From Intrasporangiaceae bacterium (GTDB lineage Bacteria > Actinomycetota > Actinomycetes > Actinomycetales > Dermatophilaceae): a stretch of DNA of 39,872 nt. Position numbers and translations under genes: made by a program. Below, piece after piece: positions 1 through 8,729 of this stretch. The notes under the pieces were generated by a model that made no database searches, was not told the origin of the DNA, and was given only the letters and a program-made list of their open reading frames with translations. The stretch covers positions 1 through 39,872 of the forward strand of contig JAJPIW010000084.1 in assembly GCA_021324575.1 (NCBI GenBank). Reading direction: 5' to 3'. Numbering within the stretch: the stretch's first letter is position 1; each line of letters starts with the position of its first letter.

Positions 1-600
1 CCAGAGGTCGGGCCGGAAGTAGGACCGGAAGTAGGACCCGAGATCGGACCCGAGGTCGGCCCGGAAGTAGGACCCGAGATCGGACCCGAGATCGGACCCG
101 AAGTCGGACCCGAGATCGGACCAGAGATCGGACCCGAAGTCGGACCCGAAATAGGGCCAGAGATCGGACCCGAAATAGGGCCAGAGATCGGACCCGAGAT
201 CGGACCCGAGACAGGGCCCGAGACAGGGCCAGAGATCGGACCCGAGACAGGGCCCGAGACAGGGCCCGAGATCGGACCCGAGACAGGGCCAGAGATCGGA
301 CCAGAGACAGGGCCAGAAACTGGGCCCGAGACAGGGCCAGAAACTGGGCCAGGCCCAGAGACTGGGCCCGAAACCGGGCCCGAGACAGGACCGGAGACGG
401 GGCCGGAGACGGGGCCCGAAACGGGACCAGAGACTGGGCCAGGTCCGGAGACGGGACCCGAAACCGGGTTCGAGATCGGACCGGAGATCAGCACCGAGAT
501 CGCCAACGAGATCCTGCACGAGATCGCCCATGAGATCAGCAACGAGATCCTGCACGAGATCAGCCATGAGATCGCCCACGAGGTCTTCCAGGAGATCGGG
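1..600 (+). repeat. 12-bp tandem repeat array (about 50 units)
   Basis: The unit is 12 bp, for example GGACCCGAGATC, with variants ending in GAAGTC, GAGACA or GAAACT. It is nearly exact from 1 to about 470 and decays to 600. Because the unit is 4 codons, gain or loss of units keeps the frame. Sub-types are clustered along the array, as expected from local duplication. The left end is outside the window, so total copy number is unknown. Confidence 0.9.
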
Positions 601-741
601 ACTGTCGGGGAGCCCGGTGGCATCGGTCGAGAGCTTCCGGGACAGCTCGGCGAACAGATCCAGGAGGAGGCCCCCGGCGGCCTTCAGGCCGGCATACAGA
701 AGCTGAAGGACATCGCCGACCGCTTCCGAGGTGGTCAGTGA
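1..741 (+). CDS. Tetrapeptide-repeat protein ([12 protein letters not shown]), 5'-truncated
   Basis: An open frame runs from base 1 to a TGA at 739-741, with its start outside the window. The visible 246 residues are about 50 tetrapeptides of pattern x-E-[IVT]-x. The first 40 or so are Pro-Glu-[Val/Ile/Thr]-Gly; Val is commonest first, Ile next and Thr later. Two Pro-Gly insertions (about residues 117-118 and 148-149) interrupt them. From residue 157 the period continues as less regular, His-rich units such as TEIA, NEIL and HEIS to about residue 200. A non-repeated tail of about 46 residues follows, ending in a helix-like, charged segment. The next gene's GTG overlaps its TGA by 4 nt, so the two are probably translationally coupled. 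I recognise no family. A structural or substrate role for the neighbouring enzyme is only a guess. The frame is real because it stays open, keeps its period through degenerate units, and ends exactly at the coupled start. Confidence 0.72.
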   Translation, partial: PEVGPEVGPEVGPEIGPEVGPEVGPEIGPEIGPEVGPEIGPEIGPEVGPEIGPEIGPEIGPEIGPEIGPETGPETGPEIGPETGPETGPEIGPETGPEIGPETGPETGPETGPETGPGPETGPETGPETGPETGPETGPETGPETGPGPETGPETGFEIGPEISTEIANEILHEIAHEISNEILHEISHEIAHEVFQEIGTVGEPGGIGRELPGQLGEQIQEEAPGGLQAGIQKLKDIADRFRGGQ

Positions 742-3575
742 CCGCAGCCGACGAGGGCGGCCGGCGCGAGGAGCTGCTGGCCGCCATTCGTCGCGAAGGC
801 ATCCTGCACGCGGACGGCAGTACCCGCATCACCGGGCGGGCCGGCGAACGCGCGTCGTGGATGCTCTACTGCTGGCCGCTGACGACGACCTCAGCGGGTG
901 CGGCCCTCGCCGGCGACGTCCTGCTCGACGCTCTCCAGGGGTTCGAGGCGACCCAGATCGCGGCATACGGCTTCGGTGCGATGCCGCTGATGACCGCGTG
1001 CGTGCTGCGTGGCGACGGTCGCTACACCGGGCTCGCCGTGCGCCCGGAACGCAAGAAGTACGGCGGCCAGCGCCAGATCGAAGGTGCAGGCGACAAGAGC
1101 CGCAAGGTCGTCCTCGTCGACGACTCGATCAGCTCGGGCACCTCGTTCAGCCAGGCGGCGGCCATCCTGGAGGGCGAGGGCTACGAGGTCGAGGGCGCCA
1201 TCTGCCTCGTCGACTTCTCCAAGCGCGGGGGCGCCGAGCGCGCCAGGGCGCGCGGCTACCACCTGGAGACCGTCTACGACGTCTGGGACGACCTGCGTAT
1301 GCCGCGGCCGGACCGTCCGCCGCTGTACCTGCGCTGCCTGCCCGAGCGGTGGGCTGCCGATGCAGTGCCCGATGGCCTTCACCCTGCCGAGGTCGCCCGG
1401 CTCGTGGCCGAGCACCTCGTGGACACCGGCGAGGTGCTGCGGCCGCCGACTGGGTTCGCCGAGCCCGAGAGCGGGCTGGGCGGGGTGTGGGTGAGCTTCC
1501 GGCGGATCAGCGACGACAAGCGCTTTGCCCGCGACGGGTTCTGGCACTTCGACCCCGCCGACGCCGACCCCGAGCGAGACGTCGTCATCGCGACGGCGCG
1601 CACGGTCAAGGCCCTCGGCCCCAACGTCACGCGCGAATGGCTGGCCACCGTCAAGCTGTGCGTCACCTTCTTCACCGCGCTGGAGGAGATCGCGCCGCGC
1701 GACCTGGACTTCCGCCGCTACGGCATCGTGGCCCGGAGCACGCTGGTCCCCGCCAAGATGGGCGGCGCACTGCCCAACACCCAGCTGTTCACGAGCTCGG
1801 TCGAGCAGTACCGCCACGCCCGCGTCCGCAACGCCAAGATCGGCAGCTACGAGCCGCACACCCTGTATCGGCACGACGTCATCAAGCGCCCGGAACCCGG
1901 GCAGACGTGGCCGGCATACGGCGAGGACGAGCGGATCACCGACGCCTGGACGTATGCAGCGGGGCTGGGTGAGACGCTCACCCGACGGGCCCGCGAGGTC
2001 GTCGCTGCGGCGGCGGAGGGCCGTGAGCTCACCGGAACTCCGCTGGCCCAGGACCTCGTCGACCGGTCCGTGACCAGTGTGGGCGTCTCCCTCTACGACG
2101 GCGGGCTGCTCGGCTGCTCGGTGAGTGGCGGCGGGTCGCTCGACGACCAGATCGTGGCGGCGACCCGCTATGCGCTCGCGGACAGCAGGTTCAGGGAGCG
2201 GCGGGCCGCGTCGATGGGTCCTCGGACGATCACCGTGACCCTCCTTCACGACCGCGAGTACCACGGGGCGGTGAGCGTGGAGCACATCGCCTGGAAGATG
2301 CGGGCGGGCAAGGACGCGCTGATGGTGCGGGAGGGCACTCGGTGGGCCCTGTTCCTCGAGCCGGTGCTGAGCCACTTCGACATCAGCAAGGTCCGGGTCG
2401 CGAGGAACCTGCTCACCAAGGCGGGGATCGAGGGGGGCAGCCCCGTCTGGTCGATGTACAAGACCACCTCCTGGGCGACGACCGGCGATCGTACCTTCCG
2501 GCTGGAGTACGGCGGCCGGCGCCGCGACAGCGGCGGCGAGGTGACCCAGCCCGACGTCGACCTGATGGCCATCCACCTCCTGCGCCGCCTCGACGACGCC
2601 GGCTGGCCGGCATACGCCCTGTCCGCGCGCAACGGCACGTTGTCCTGGCGGGGCACGTCCGCCCGGTGCCTGCACGCCCTCCAGGCCCTCGCCGAGGCGG
2701 GCACGTATGCCGGTCGCGCGGACTGGCAGGAGGCTGCTCGGAAGGGGGTGCGCCACGCCCTTGACCACCTCGACGCCGGGCAGTCGCTCGTCCTCGACGG
2801 GCACGAGGACGGGGCGATCGCCGACGCCTGCCTGCTCGCCGCGGCCGCGTCGGCCCTGCCCGCCGACGAGGTGGCCGAGCGGCTCGGACCGCTCGCGGCA
2901 CGGGTGGCGGGCTGGGTCCGCACTGACGGCATGGTGTGCCCGCCGGAGGCGACCCGAGCCACGTCCGAGCAGGACTACCTGCCCGGCATCGCGCTGCTGG
3001 CGCTGGTCCGTTTCGCCGATGCGACGGGGCGGTCGGTCGGTGTCGACTGGGTGGCGGCTCGACGCTTCTACGAGCGCCGGTTCGACGAGGTCCACCCGTG
3101 GGGGCTCGCCGGGTGGCACGCGCAGCTCTGGCCGCTCGTCGCCCGCCTGACGGGCGACGAGAGCCACATCGGCTTCGCACTGCGACTCGGCGACTGGATC
3201 TGCGACCGGCAGCTGCGGGCGGACGGCAGCTTCCTCACCGACGTCGAGCCGGCCGGTCCGAGCCTGTTCACAGCATTCGTCGCCGAAGGGCTCACCGGCG
3301 CGTGGGAGGGCGCGCTCGACGTCGGCGACCTGGACCGGGCGGCCCGGTTTGCCGCCGCCTGGCACGCCGCGATGGGCTTCGTCGACCTGCTCCTCGTCCG
3401 ACCCGACGACGCCTACTGGGTCCCCGACCCCACCCTCGTCGTGGGCGGGGCCAGGACCCTGCCCATGCGCTTCGGGTTCCGGGTCGACGCGACGAGCCAC
3501 GCCCTAAGGGCCCTGCTCGGCGGCATCACCGCGAGTGTCCCCCGCCAGACGGCCGCGCTGACCGGCCGGCGCTAG
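738..3575 (+). CDS. Phosphoribosyltransferase-AMMECR1-like-helical domain fusion protein
   Basis: 945 residues. The GTG start is chosen because GAGGTGG lies 4 nt upstream and it overlaps the previous TGA (GTGA). Residues about 30-190 look like a type I phosphoribosyltransferase: the PRPP loop [13 protein letters not shown] is at 124-136. Residues about 240-395 (VSFRR near 252, [16 protein letters not shown]) and about 445-580 ([15 protein letters not shown], then ALADSRF) each resemble a divergent AMMECR1 domain. The last 350 residues are rich in W, A and L with regularly spaced helices (for example [15 protein letters not shown]), like an alpha/alpha toroid of the six-hairpin glycosidase or terpenoid-cyclase type. 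No signal peptide is seen. The PRTase call is firm, the AMMECR1 call moderate and the C-terminal call weak. Substrate and pathway are unknown. Its coupling to the repeat-protein gene suggests they work together. Confidence 0.85.
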   Translation: MTAADEGGRREELLAAIRREGILHADGSTRITGRAGERASWMLYCWPLTTTSAGAALAGDVLLDALQGFEATQIAAYGFGAMPLMTACVLRGDGRYTGLAVRPERKKYGGQRQIEGAGDKSRKVVLVDDSISSGTSFSQAAAILEGEGYEVEGAICLVDFSKRGGAERARARGYHLETVYDVWDDLRMPRPDRPPLYLRCLPERWAADAVPDGLHPAEVARLVAEHLVDTGEVLRPPTGFAEPESGLGGVWVSFRRISDDKRFARDGFWHFDPADADPERDVVIATARTVKALGPNVTREWLATVKLCVTFFTALEEIAPRDLDFRRYGIVARSTLVPAKMGGALPNTQLFTSSVEQYRHARVRNAKIGSYEPHTLYRHDVIKRPEPGQTWPAYGEDERITDAWTYAAGLGETLTRRAREVVAAAAEGRELTGTPLAQDLVDRSVTSVGVSLYDGGLLGCSVSGGGSLDDQIVAATRYALADSRFRERRAASMGPRTITVTLLHDREYHGAVSVEHIAWKMRAGKDALMVREGTRWALFLEPVLSHFDISKVRVARNLLTKAGIEGGSPVWSMYKTTSWATTGDRTFRLEYGGRRRDSGGEVTQPDVDLMAIHLLRRLDDAGWPAYALSARNGTLSWRGTSARCLHALQALAEAGTYAGRADWQEAARKGVRHALDHLDAGQSLVLDGHEDGAIADACLLAAAASALPADEVAERLGPLAARVAGWVRTDGMVCPPEATRATSEQDYLPGIALLALVRFADATGRSVGVDWVAARRFYERRFDEVHPWGLAGWHAQLWPLVARLTGDESHIGFALRLGDWICDRQLRADGSFLTDVEPAGPSLFTAFVAEGLTGAWEGALDVGDLDRAARFAAAWHAAMGFVDLLLVRPDDAYWVPDPTLVVGGARTLPMRFGFRVDATSHALRALLGGITASVPRQTAALTGRR

Positions 3576-6487
3576 GCCGGTACGACGTTGACCAGCTTGG
3601 GCGCACGGACGATGACCGTCCGGATGCCGTTCGAGGTCGTCGCCTCGACCTCCGGCAGGGCGAGGGCCAGCTCGCGCAGCGCGTCCTCGGTGATGTCTCC
3701 CGGCACCTCGATGCGGTCCCGCACCTTGCCCTGGATCTGGACGACGCACGTCACCTGGTCCTCGACGAGGAGTGCCGGGTCGGCGACCGGGAAGGGTTGG
3801 TAGGTCAGGGTTTCCGGGTGACCGAGCCGATGCCACAGCTCCTCGGCGATGTGCGGCGCCAGCGGTGCGAGCATCAGGATGAGCGGCTCGACGGCCGCGC
3901 GCGGAGCGGCGTCGAGCTTGGTCAGCGCGTTGTTGAGCTCGGTGAGGCGGGCGATCGCCGTGTTGAAGCCGAGCTCGGCGTAGTCGCGGCCGACAGCGTC
4001 GATCGTCCTGTGCAGCAAGCGCTCCGTGGGCGCGTCCATGGCGTTCTCGGAGACGACGACAGTACCGGTCTCCTCGTCGATCACGTTGCGCCACAGGCGT
4101 TGCAGGAACCGCTGCGGCCCGACGACGGACCGGGTGTCCCACGGCTTGGACTGCTCCAGAGGACCCAGACCCATCTCGTAGAGGCGCAGAGTGTCGGCGC
4201 CGTAGGCGGCATACATGTCGTCGGGGCTGACCATGTTCTTCAGCGACTTGCCGATCTTGCCGAACTCGCGGGTCACCGGCGCGCCCTGCCAGGTGAAGAC
4301 CGCCTCACCACCCTGCTCCCCCGGCGTCTCGACGACCTCGGAGGCCTCGACATAGGCACCGCGGGAGTCGGTGAAGGCCGGCGCCTGGATGTAGCCCTGG
4401 CTGAAGTACTTGCGGAACGGCTCCTCGCTGGAGAGGTGCCCGAGGTCGAACAGGACCTTGTGCCAGAACCGGGCGTAGAGCAGGTGCAGCACGGCGTGCT
4501 CGACACCGCCGACGTAGAGGTCGACGCCGCCGGGGTCGGTGACGTCGCTCGGCGCGCCCTCGACGGTCACGGCATACGGCTGCATCCAGTAGCGCTCGTT
4601 GGTCGGGTCGACGAAGGCCTCGTTGTTGGCCGGGTCGAGGTATCTCAAGTAGTACCAACAGGATCCGGCCCAGTTGGGCATCGTGTTGGTCTCCCGACGG
4701 TACTTCTGCAGGCCGCGTCCGTCGCCGAGGTCGAGCTCGACCTCGACCCACTCGGTGACTCGCCCCAGGGGCGGCTCCGGTGCGCTGCTGTCGTCCTCGG
4801 GGTCGAACGTCTTGGGCGAGTAGTCGGGCACCTCGGGCAGCTCGAGCGGCAGCATCGACTCGGGCAGCGCGTGGCTGACGCCGTCCTGGTCGAAGACGAT
4901 GGGGAACGGCTCGCCCCAGTAGCGCTGGCGGCTGAACAGCCAGTCGCGCAGCTTGTAGTTGATCGTGCCGTGGCCAACTCCCTTGTCCTGCAACCAGTCG
5001 ATGATCAAGGCCTTGGCCTCGGCGATGGACAGCCCGTTGAGCGACACCTCGTCGTTGGCCGAGTTGATCGCCGGCCCCTCGCCGGTGAACGCCGTCGTCT
5101 CGTCGTGGTCGGCGGACGGCTGGACGGTGCGGATGATGGGCAGCCCGAACTTCGTCGCGAAGTCCCAGTCCCGCTCGTCCTGGCCGGGGACCGCCATGAT
5201 CGCGCCGGTCCCGTAGCCCATGAGGACGTAGTCGGCGATGAAGACCGGGATCGACTCGCCATTGGTCGGGTTCGTTGCGAAGGCGCCGGTGAAGACCCCG
5301 GTCTTGTCCTTGCCCTCCGACTGACGCTCGACGTCGCCCTTGCGCGAGGCCGCCCGTCGGTATGCCGCGACCGCCTCCTGAGGTGTGTCGGCGCCACCCG
5401 TCCACGAGTCCATGGTCGTGAACTCGGGCCAACCGCCTTGCGGCACAATGGAATCCAGCAGCGGGTGCTCCGGCGCGAGGACCATGAAGGTCGCACCGAA
5501 CAAGGTGTCGGGGCGGGTCGTGAAGACCTCGATACCCTCGCCGTGGCCGACGACGGGGAACGTCACGCGGGCACCCTGCGAGCGACCGATCCAGTTGCGC
5601 TGCATGGTCTTGACCTTCTCCGGCCAGTCCACCCGGTCCAGGTCGTCGGCCAGCCGGTCGGCATACGCGGTGATCCGCATCTTCCACTGGCGCAGGTTCT
5701 TCTTGAAGACCGGGAAGTTGCCGCGCTCGGAGCGGCCCTCGTTGGTGACCTCCTCGTTGGAGAGCACCGTCCCCAGCCCGGGCGCCCAGTTGACCGGCGC
5801 CTCGTCGGCATAAGCCAGCCGGTGCTGGTCGATGATCTCGGCCTGCTCGACCGGGGAGAGGTCGGCCCACGAGCGGCCGTCCGTGCCCGGCATACGGGAC
5901 TCGCTCTCAAGCTCCTCGACGAGTTCGCTGATGGGACGGGCCTTTCCGCGCGCACCATCGGCGCGCAGAGCGTCGGCGTCGTACCAGGAGTTGTAGATCT
6001 GCAGGAAGATCCACTGGGTCCACTTGTAGTAGCCCGGGTCGATCGTCTGGATCGCGCGGCGGTCGTCGTGGCCCAGGCCGAGGCGGCGCAGCTGGCGCGC
6101 CATGATGACGATGTTGTCCTCGGTCGTCTTGCGCGGGTGCTGCCCGGTCTGGACGGCATACTGCTCGGCCGGCAGCCCGAACGCGTCGTAGCCCAGGCAG
6201 TGCAGGACGTTCTTGCCGAGCATCCGGTGGTAGCGGGCGAAGACGTCGGTCGCGATGTAGCCCAGCGGGTGGCCGACGTGCAGCCCCGCGCCGCTCGGGT
6301 AGGGGAACATGTCCAGGACGAGCAGCTTGCCGTTCTCGCCGTATGCCGCGACGCCTGCCGGATCGGCCCACGGGCCAGCAGGGTTGGGCGCGTGGAAGGT
6401 GCCCTCCTCCTGCCAGCGGTCCTGCCAGGCGACCTCGATGCGGTCGGCCAGCTCAGCGGTGTAGCGGTGTTGCGGCGTGTCGGTCAT
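3572..6487 (-). CDS. leuS: Leucyl-tRNA synthetase
   Basis: 971 residues. Class I aminoacyl-tRNA synthetase that charges tRNA-Leu in the cytoplasm. The HIGH-type motif is HVGHPLGY near residue 71, after YPSGAGL. The KMSKS-type motif is GKSLKN, in the actinobacterial form, followed by [20 protein letters not shown]. The CP1 editing domain is present (T-rich [20 protein letters not shown]; later [12 protein letters not shown]). The anticodon-binding and C-terminal domains end in a V-rich strand typical of the family. The start ATG has GAGGA a few nt upstream. The stop shares a CTAG (3572-3575) with the convergent gene, so there is no room for a terminator between them. The 5' side has a leucine-rich leader peptide and a hairpin followed by six T, pointing to attenuation by leucine supply. 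Confidence 0.98.
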   Translation of the reverse strand: MTDTPQHRYTAELADRIEVAWQDRWQEEGTFHAPNPAGPWADPAGVAAYGENGKLLVLDMFPYPSGAGLHVGHPLGYIATDVFARYHRMLGKNVLHCLGYDAFGLPAEQYAVQTGQHPRKTTEDNIVIMARQLRRLGLGHDDRRAIQTIDPGYYKWTQWIFLQIYNSWYDADALRADGARGKARPISELVEELESESRMPGTDGRSWADLSPVEQAEIIDQHRLAYADEAPVNWAPGLGTVLSNEEVTNEGRSERGNFPVFKKNLRQWKMRITAYADRLADDLDRVDWPEKVKTMQRNWIGRSQGARVTFPVVGHGEGIEVFTTRPDTLFGATFMVLAPEHPLLDSIVPQGGWPEFTTMDSWTGGADTPQEAVAAYRRAASRKGDVERQSEGKDKTGVFTGAFATNPTNGESIPVFIADYVLMGYGTGAIMAVPGQDERDWDFATKFGLPIIRTVQPSADHDETTAFTGEGPAINSANDEVSLNGLSIAEAKALIIDWLQDKGVGHGTINYKLRDWLFSRQRYWGEPFPIVFDQDGVSHALPESMLPLELPEVPDYSPKTFDPEDDSSAPEPPLGRVTEWVEVELDLGDGRGLQKYRRETNTMPNWAGSCWYYLRYLDPANNEAFVDPTNERYWMQPYAVTVEGAPSDVTDPGGVDLYVGGVEHAVLHLLYARFWHKVLFDLGHLSSEEPFRKYFSQGYIQAPAFTDSRGAYVEASEVVETPGEQGGEAVFTWQGAPVTREFGKIGKSLKNMVSPDDMYAAYGADTLRLYEMGLGPLEQSKPWDTRSVVGPQRFLQRLWRNVIDEETGTVVVSENAMDAPTERLLHRTIDAVGRDYAELGFNTAIARLTELNNALTKLDAAPRAAVEPLILMLAPLAPHIAEELWHRLGHPETLTYQPFPVADPALLVEDQVTCVVQIQGKVRDRIEVPGDITEDALRELALALPEVEATTSNGIRTVIVRAPKLVNVVPA

Positions 6488-6516
6488 CTCGTCCTCGTGT
6501 CGGTGGTCGCTGCATC

Positions 6517-6543
6517 AAAAAACCCCACGGGGGACGTGGGGTT
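6517..6543 (-). terminator. Intrinsic terminator inside the leuS leader
   Basis: On the minus strand a 9-bp stem AACCCCACG / CGTGGGGTT closes a 5-nt loop (6530-6534) and runs straight into six T (6517-6522). It ends 29 nt before the leuS ATG and 26 nt after the leader-peptide stop, the position of the terminator in a ribosome-mediated attenuator. It could also simply end transcripts from the YhhN-like gene, but it would then also block any leuS transcript starting upstream. Confidence 0.85.
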
Positions 6544-6544
6544 G

Positions 6545-6579
6545 GCCGCGGTGATCGTCTCGCGTGCGATCAGCGCGGC
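6545..6579 (-). promoter_or_regulatory. Hairpin between leader peptide and leuS terminator
   Basis: GCCGCGCTGATC (6579-6568) can pair with GATCACCGCGGC (6556-6545) at 11 of 12 positions around an 11-nt loop. The 5' arm contains the last codons and stop of the leader peptide, so a ribosome finishing or stalling on the peptide would change this fold. It resembles the 1:2 pause hairpin of attenuators. I could not see a convincing antiterminator pairing. Confidence 0.6.
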
Positions 6580-6605
6580 TCGAGAAGAAGCAGCGAGCGT
6601 GCCAT
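6570..6605 (-). CDS. leuS leader peptide (MARSLLLLEPR)
   Basis: An 11-codon reading frame, too short for normal ORF calling. It reads ATG GCA CGC TCG CTG CTT CTT CTC GAG CCG CGC TGA. Four consecutive Leu codons, two of them CTT, a codon rarely used in this GC-rich DNA, precede a terminator upstream of leucyl-tRNA synthetase. By analogy with leader peptides of amino-acid operons, slow decoding of the Leu run when charged tRNA-Leu is scarce would reshape the RNA and allow leuS transcription. The ATG lies 6 nt after a TAACCT -10 element, so its mRNA is probably leaderless. It begins 9 nt after the stop of the YhhN-like gene. Confidence 0.8.
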   Translation of the reverse strand: MARSLLLLEPR

Positions 6606-6611
6606 GGGCCT

Positions 6612-6617
6612 AGGTTA
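6612..6617 (-). promoter_or_regulatory. -10 element TAACCT of the leuS leader transcript
   Basis: TAACCT fits TANNNT and is separated from the leader-peptide ATG by exactly 6 nt (AGGCCC), which would start the RNA at the ATG itself. The element overlaps the stop codon of the YhhN-like gene. I see no good -35. The same spacing recurs at four other genes here. Confidence 0.55.
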
Positions 6618-7259
6618 GCGCAGCGCCATGCCGGCGACGATGCCGGTTTGGGCGAGGAGATAGGTGGCCATGACCACCAGGTGCGCCCCGGCGCGCTGCC
6701 GCACGAAGCGGTCCACGGCCAGGACGGTGTCGCTCACGAGGAAGAGCATTCCGCCGAGGGCGACGAGCGGCCGTCCCGTGCCGGCCGCCGCGAGCGCGGT
6801 CAGTCCCAGAACGACCATGTATGCCGCCACCGGAGCGGCCATCGCGGCCCGGCCGTCCCGCCACGCGGCGGGCAGGACACCACGGCTGAGGGCGACACAG
6901 ACGACGGTGAGCACGGTCGCGGCGACCAGCCAGGGCGTGAGGCGCAACCCCACCAGGAGGAACGCACCGAGGTAGAGCAGGTGCCCACCGAGGAAGGACG
7001 CGAGCCCGCCGACGAACCGGGTGTCGCCATCGCCGAGGAGCAGGACGTCGCCGACCAGGCCGAAGACCAGGCCGAGGACGACGACGATCCCCCACCCCCG
7101 GCCGAGCAGTCCCGAGGCGATCCCGGCGACCAGGATCGCCATGACGGCCAGCGGTTTGGCGACCGACTCCAGGCGCAGGTCAACCCGGCGCACGGCATAC
7201 AGGTCGAGCATCCCGAGGAGGGCCGCGATCCCCCACATCACTGTCGTCACGGACGTCAT
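6615..7259 (-). CDS. YhhN/TMEM86-family membrane protein
   Basis: 214 residues from the ATG at 7259, almost entirely hydrophobic, with about eight predicted transmembrane helices. Features of the YhhN (TMEM86, lysoplasmalogenase-like) family are visible: the acidic GLVGDVLLLG segment after helix 2-3, GGHLLYLGAFLL, and LVSDTVLAVDRF near the end. The human relative hydrolyses the vinyl-ether bond of lysoplasmalogen; activity of bacterial members is mostly untested. GGGAGG abuts the ATG, so the nearby GTG at 7250 with better spacing is an alternative start. It is divergent from the M4 protease gene with about 50 nt between starts. Its 3' end abuts the leuS leader. Confidence 0.85.
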   Translation of the reverse strand: MTSVTTVMWGIAALLGMLDLYAVRRVDLRLESVAKPLAVMAILVAGIASGLLGRGWGIVVVLGLVFGLVGDVLLLGDGDTRFVGGLASFLGGHLLYLGAFLLVGLRLTPWLVAATVLTVVCVALSRGVLPAAWRDGRAAMAAPVAAYMVVLGLTALAAAGTGRPLVALGGMLFLVSDTVLAVDRFVRQRAGAHLVVMATYLLAQTGIVAGMALR

Positions 7260-7310
7260 CCTCCCGTCTCGGGATGGCGGATGTCGGTGCAGCGACGGAG
7301 GATGGATGGC

Positions 7311-8729
7311 ATGAGCACCTGCCAGATCATCCCCCCGTACATCCTCGAGGCCCTCGCCCGCAGCGACGACCCTGCCATCGCCGCCCGCGCCCGGGAGTCC
7401 CTCACCCACGCCGACGAGCTGCGGGCCGGGCGCCAGGGCATGGCCTCCGGGTCGACCAAGCACACGCCCCGGGCCAAGCCCGGCGGCCCTGACGCGCCTG
7501 CACGAACCATCGCCGACGCTCACGGCAAGCAGACGACGCCGGGCGACACGGTTCGCACCGAAGGCGGTCCGGCCACCGGCGACCAGGCCGCCGACGAGGC
7601 CTACGACGGGCTCGGCGACACGTGGACCTTCTACTCCGCGGTCTTCCAGCGCAACTCGGTCGACGGCAAGGGCCTGCCGCTGCTCGCCACCGTCCACTAC
7701 GGCAAGGACTACGACAACGCGTTCTGGAACGGCGAGCAGATGGTGTTCGGCGACGGTGACGGTGTGGTCTTCGGCCGGTTCACCTCCAGCGTCGACGTCA
7801 TCGGCCACGAGCTCACCCACGGCGTCACCCAGTACACCGCGGGCCTGAACTACCAGGACCAGCCCGGGGCGCTCAACGAGTCCGTGTCCGACGTGTTCGG
7901 CTCACTCGTCAAGCAGTACCACCTGGGCCAGACCGCGGCCGAGGGCGACTGGCTCATCGGCGCCGACCTGCTCGCACCCGGCATCAAGGGCCGCGCACTG
8001 CGCGACATGCTCCACCCGGGCACGGCATACGACGACCCCCAGCTCGGCAAAGACCCGCAGCCGGCCGACATGTCCGGCTACGTCGACACCGCCGACGACA
8101 ACGGCGGGGTCCACCTGAACTCCGGGATCCCCAACCGCGCCTTCGCGCTGGCCGCCACGACGGTCGGCGGCAAGGCGTGGGAGACGGTCGGCCCGATCTG
8201 GTATGCCGTGCTCACCGGTGACGGGATCAAGGCCGACTGCGACTTCGCCACCTTCGCGGGCCTCACCGTCCAGGCCGCCCAGGCCTCCGGCGTGGACCCG
8301 GCTGTCGCCGCAGCAGTGCAGCAGGCCTGGGAGACCGTCGGGGTGCTGAAGGCCGCAGGCTCCGGCGACACCTCGACCGGCTCGTCGGGCGGCCACCCCA
8401 AGGGCAAGCACCATCCGCAGAAGTCCGGCGACTCGTCGGCACCGACCGGGAGCCCGGTGCCGACCACGGTGATCCTCACCCGGAGCGGTGGTTTCGCCGG
8501 CATCACCCGGCAGGCGCGGGTCCGGCTCGCCGACCTCCCCGACGACGACACGAGCGCCTGGGAGATGCTCCTGGCCTCCCCCACCCTGCAGCGCCTGGCC
8601 GGCGAGCGCGCGCACCCCGACGCCTACAGCTACTCGGTGCGCGCCGACGACCTCAACGTCACGGTCTCTGAGCCGCACCTGCCGGCCGACATCCACAACC
8701 TCTTCGAGCGCACCCTGCGCGCCGACTAG
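7311..8729 (+). CDS. Protealysin-like M4 metalloprotease fused to emfourin-like inhibitor
   Basis: 472 residues; the ATG has GGAGG 9 nt upstream. There is no signal peptide. The N-terminus carries IIPPYILEALA (residues 6-16), matching the short propeptide with PPY motif of protealysin-type (cytoplasmic or non-classically exported) M4 enzymes. The catalytic domain is complete: HELTH at 166-170, third zinc ligand E190 in ALNESVSD, and the thermolysin His231 equivalent H268 in DNGGVHLNSG. After a Ser/Gly/His-rich linker (about 350-383), residues 384-472 begin TVILTRSGGFAGITR and look like emfourin, the small protein that inhibits protealysin and is normally encoded as a separate adjacent gene. 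Protease and inhibitor are thus in one chain, which suggests self-inhibition until cleavage of the linker. Its stop shares CTAG (8726-8729) with the convergent oxidoreductase. Confidence 0.92.
   Translation: MSTCQIIPPYILEALARSDDPAIAARARESLTHADELRAGRQGMASGSTKHTPRAKPGGPDAPARTIADAHGKQTTPGDTVRTEGGPATGDQAADEAYDGLGDTWTFYSAVFQRNSVDGKGLPLLATVHYGKDYDNAFWNGEQMVFGDGDGVVFGRFTSSVDVIGHELTHGVTQYTAGLNYQDQPGALNESVSDVFGSLVKQYHLGQTAAEGDWLIGADLLAPGIKGRALRDMLHPGTAYDDPQLGKDPQPADMSGYVDTADDNGGVHLNSGIPNRAFALAATTVGGKAWETVGPIWYAVLTGDGIKADCDFATFAGLTVQAAQASGVDPAVAAAVQQAWETVGVLKAAGSGDTSTGSSGGHPKGKHHPQKSGDSSAPTGSPVPTTVILTRSGGFAGITRQARVRLADLPDDDTSAWEMLLASPTLQRLAGERAHPDAYSYSVRADDLNVTVSEPHLPADIHNLFERTLRAD

Noticed and set aside
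891-3500. 869-codon frame on the minus strand
   Set aside because: Antisense to the PRTase-AMMECR1 fusion; no family features, while the plus strand shows a PRPP loop and a coupled start.
3560-3580. Terminator between the fusion gene and leuS
   Set aside because: The stops overlap and no stem with a T-run is present.
2936-6613. 1225-codon open frame on the plus strand
   Set aside because: It is antisense to leuS throughout. Stop-free antisense frames are common in high-GC genes, and leuS on the other strand has clear motifs.
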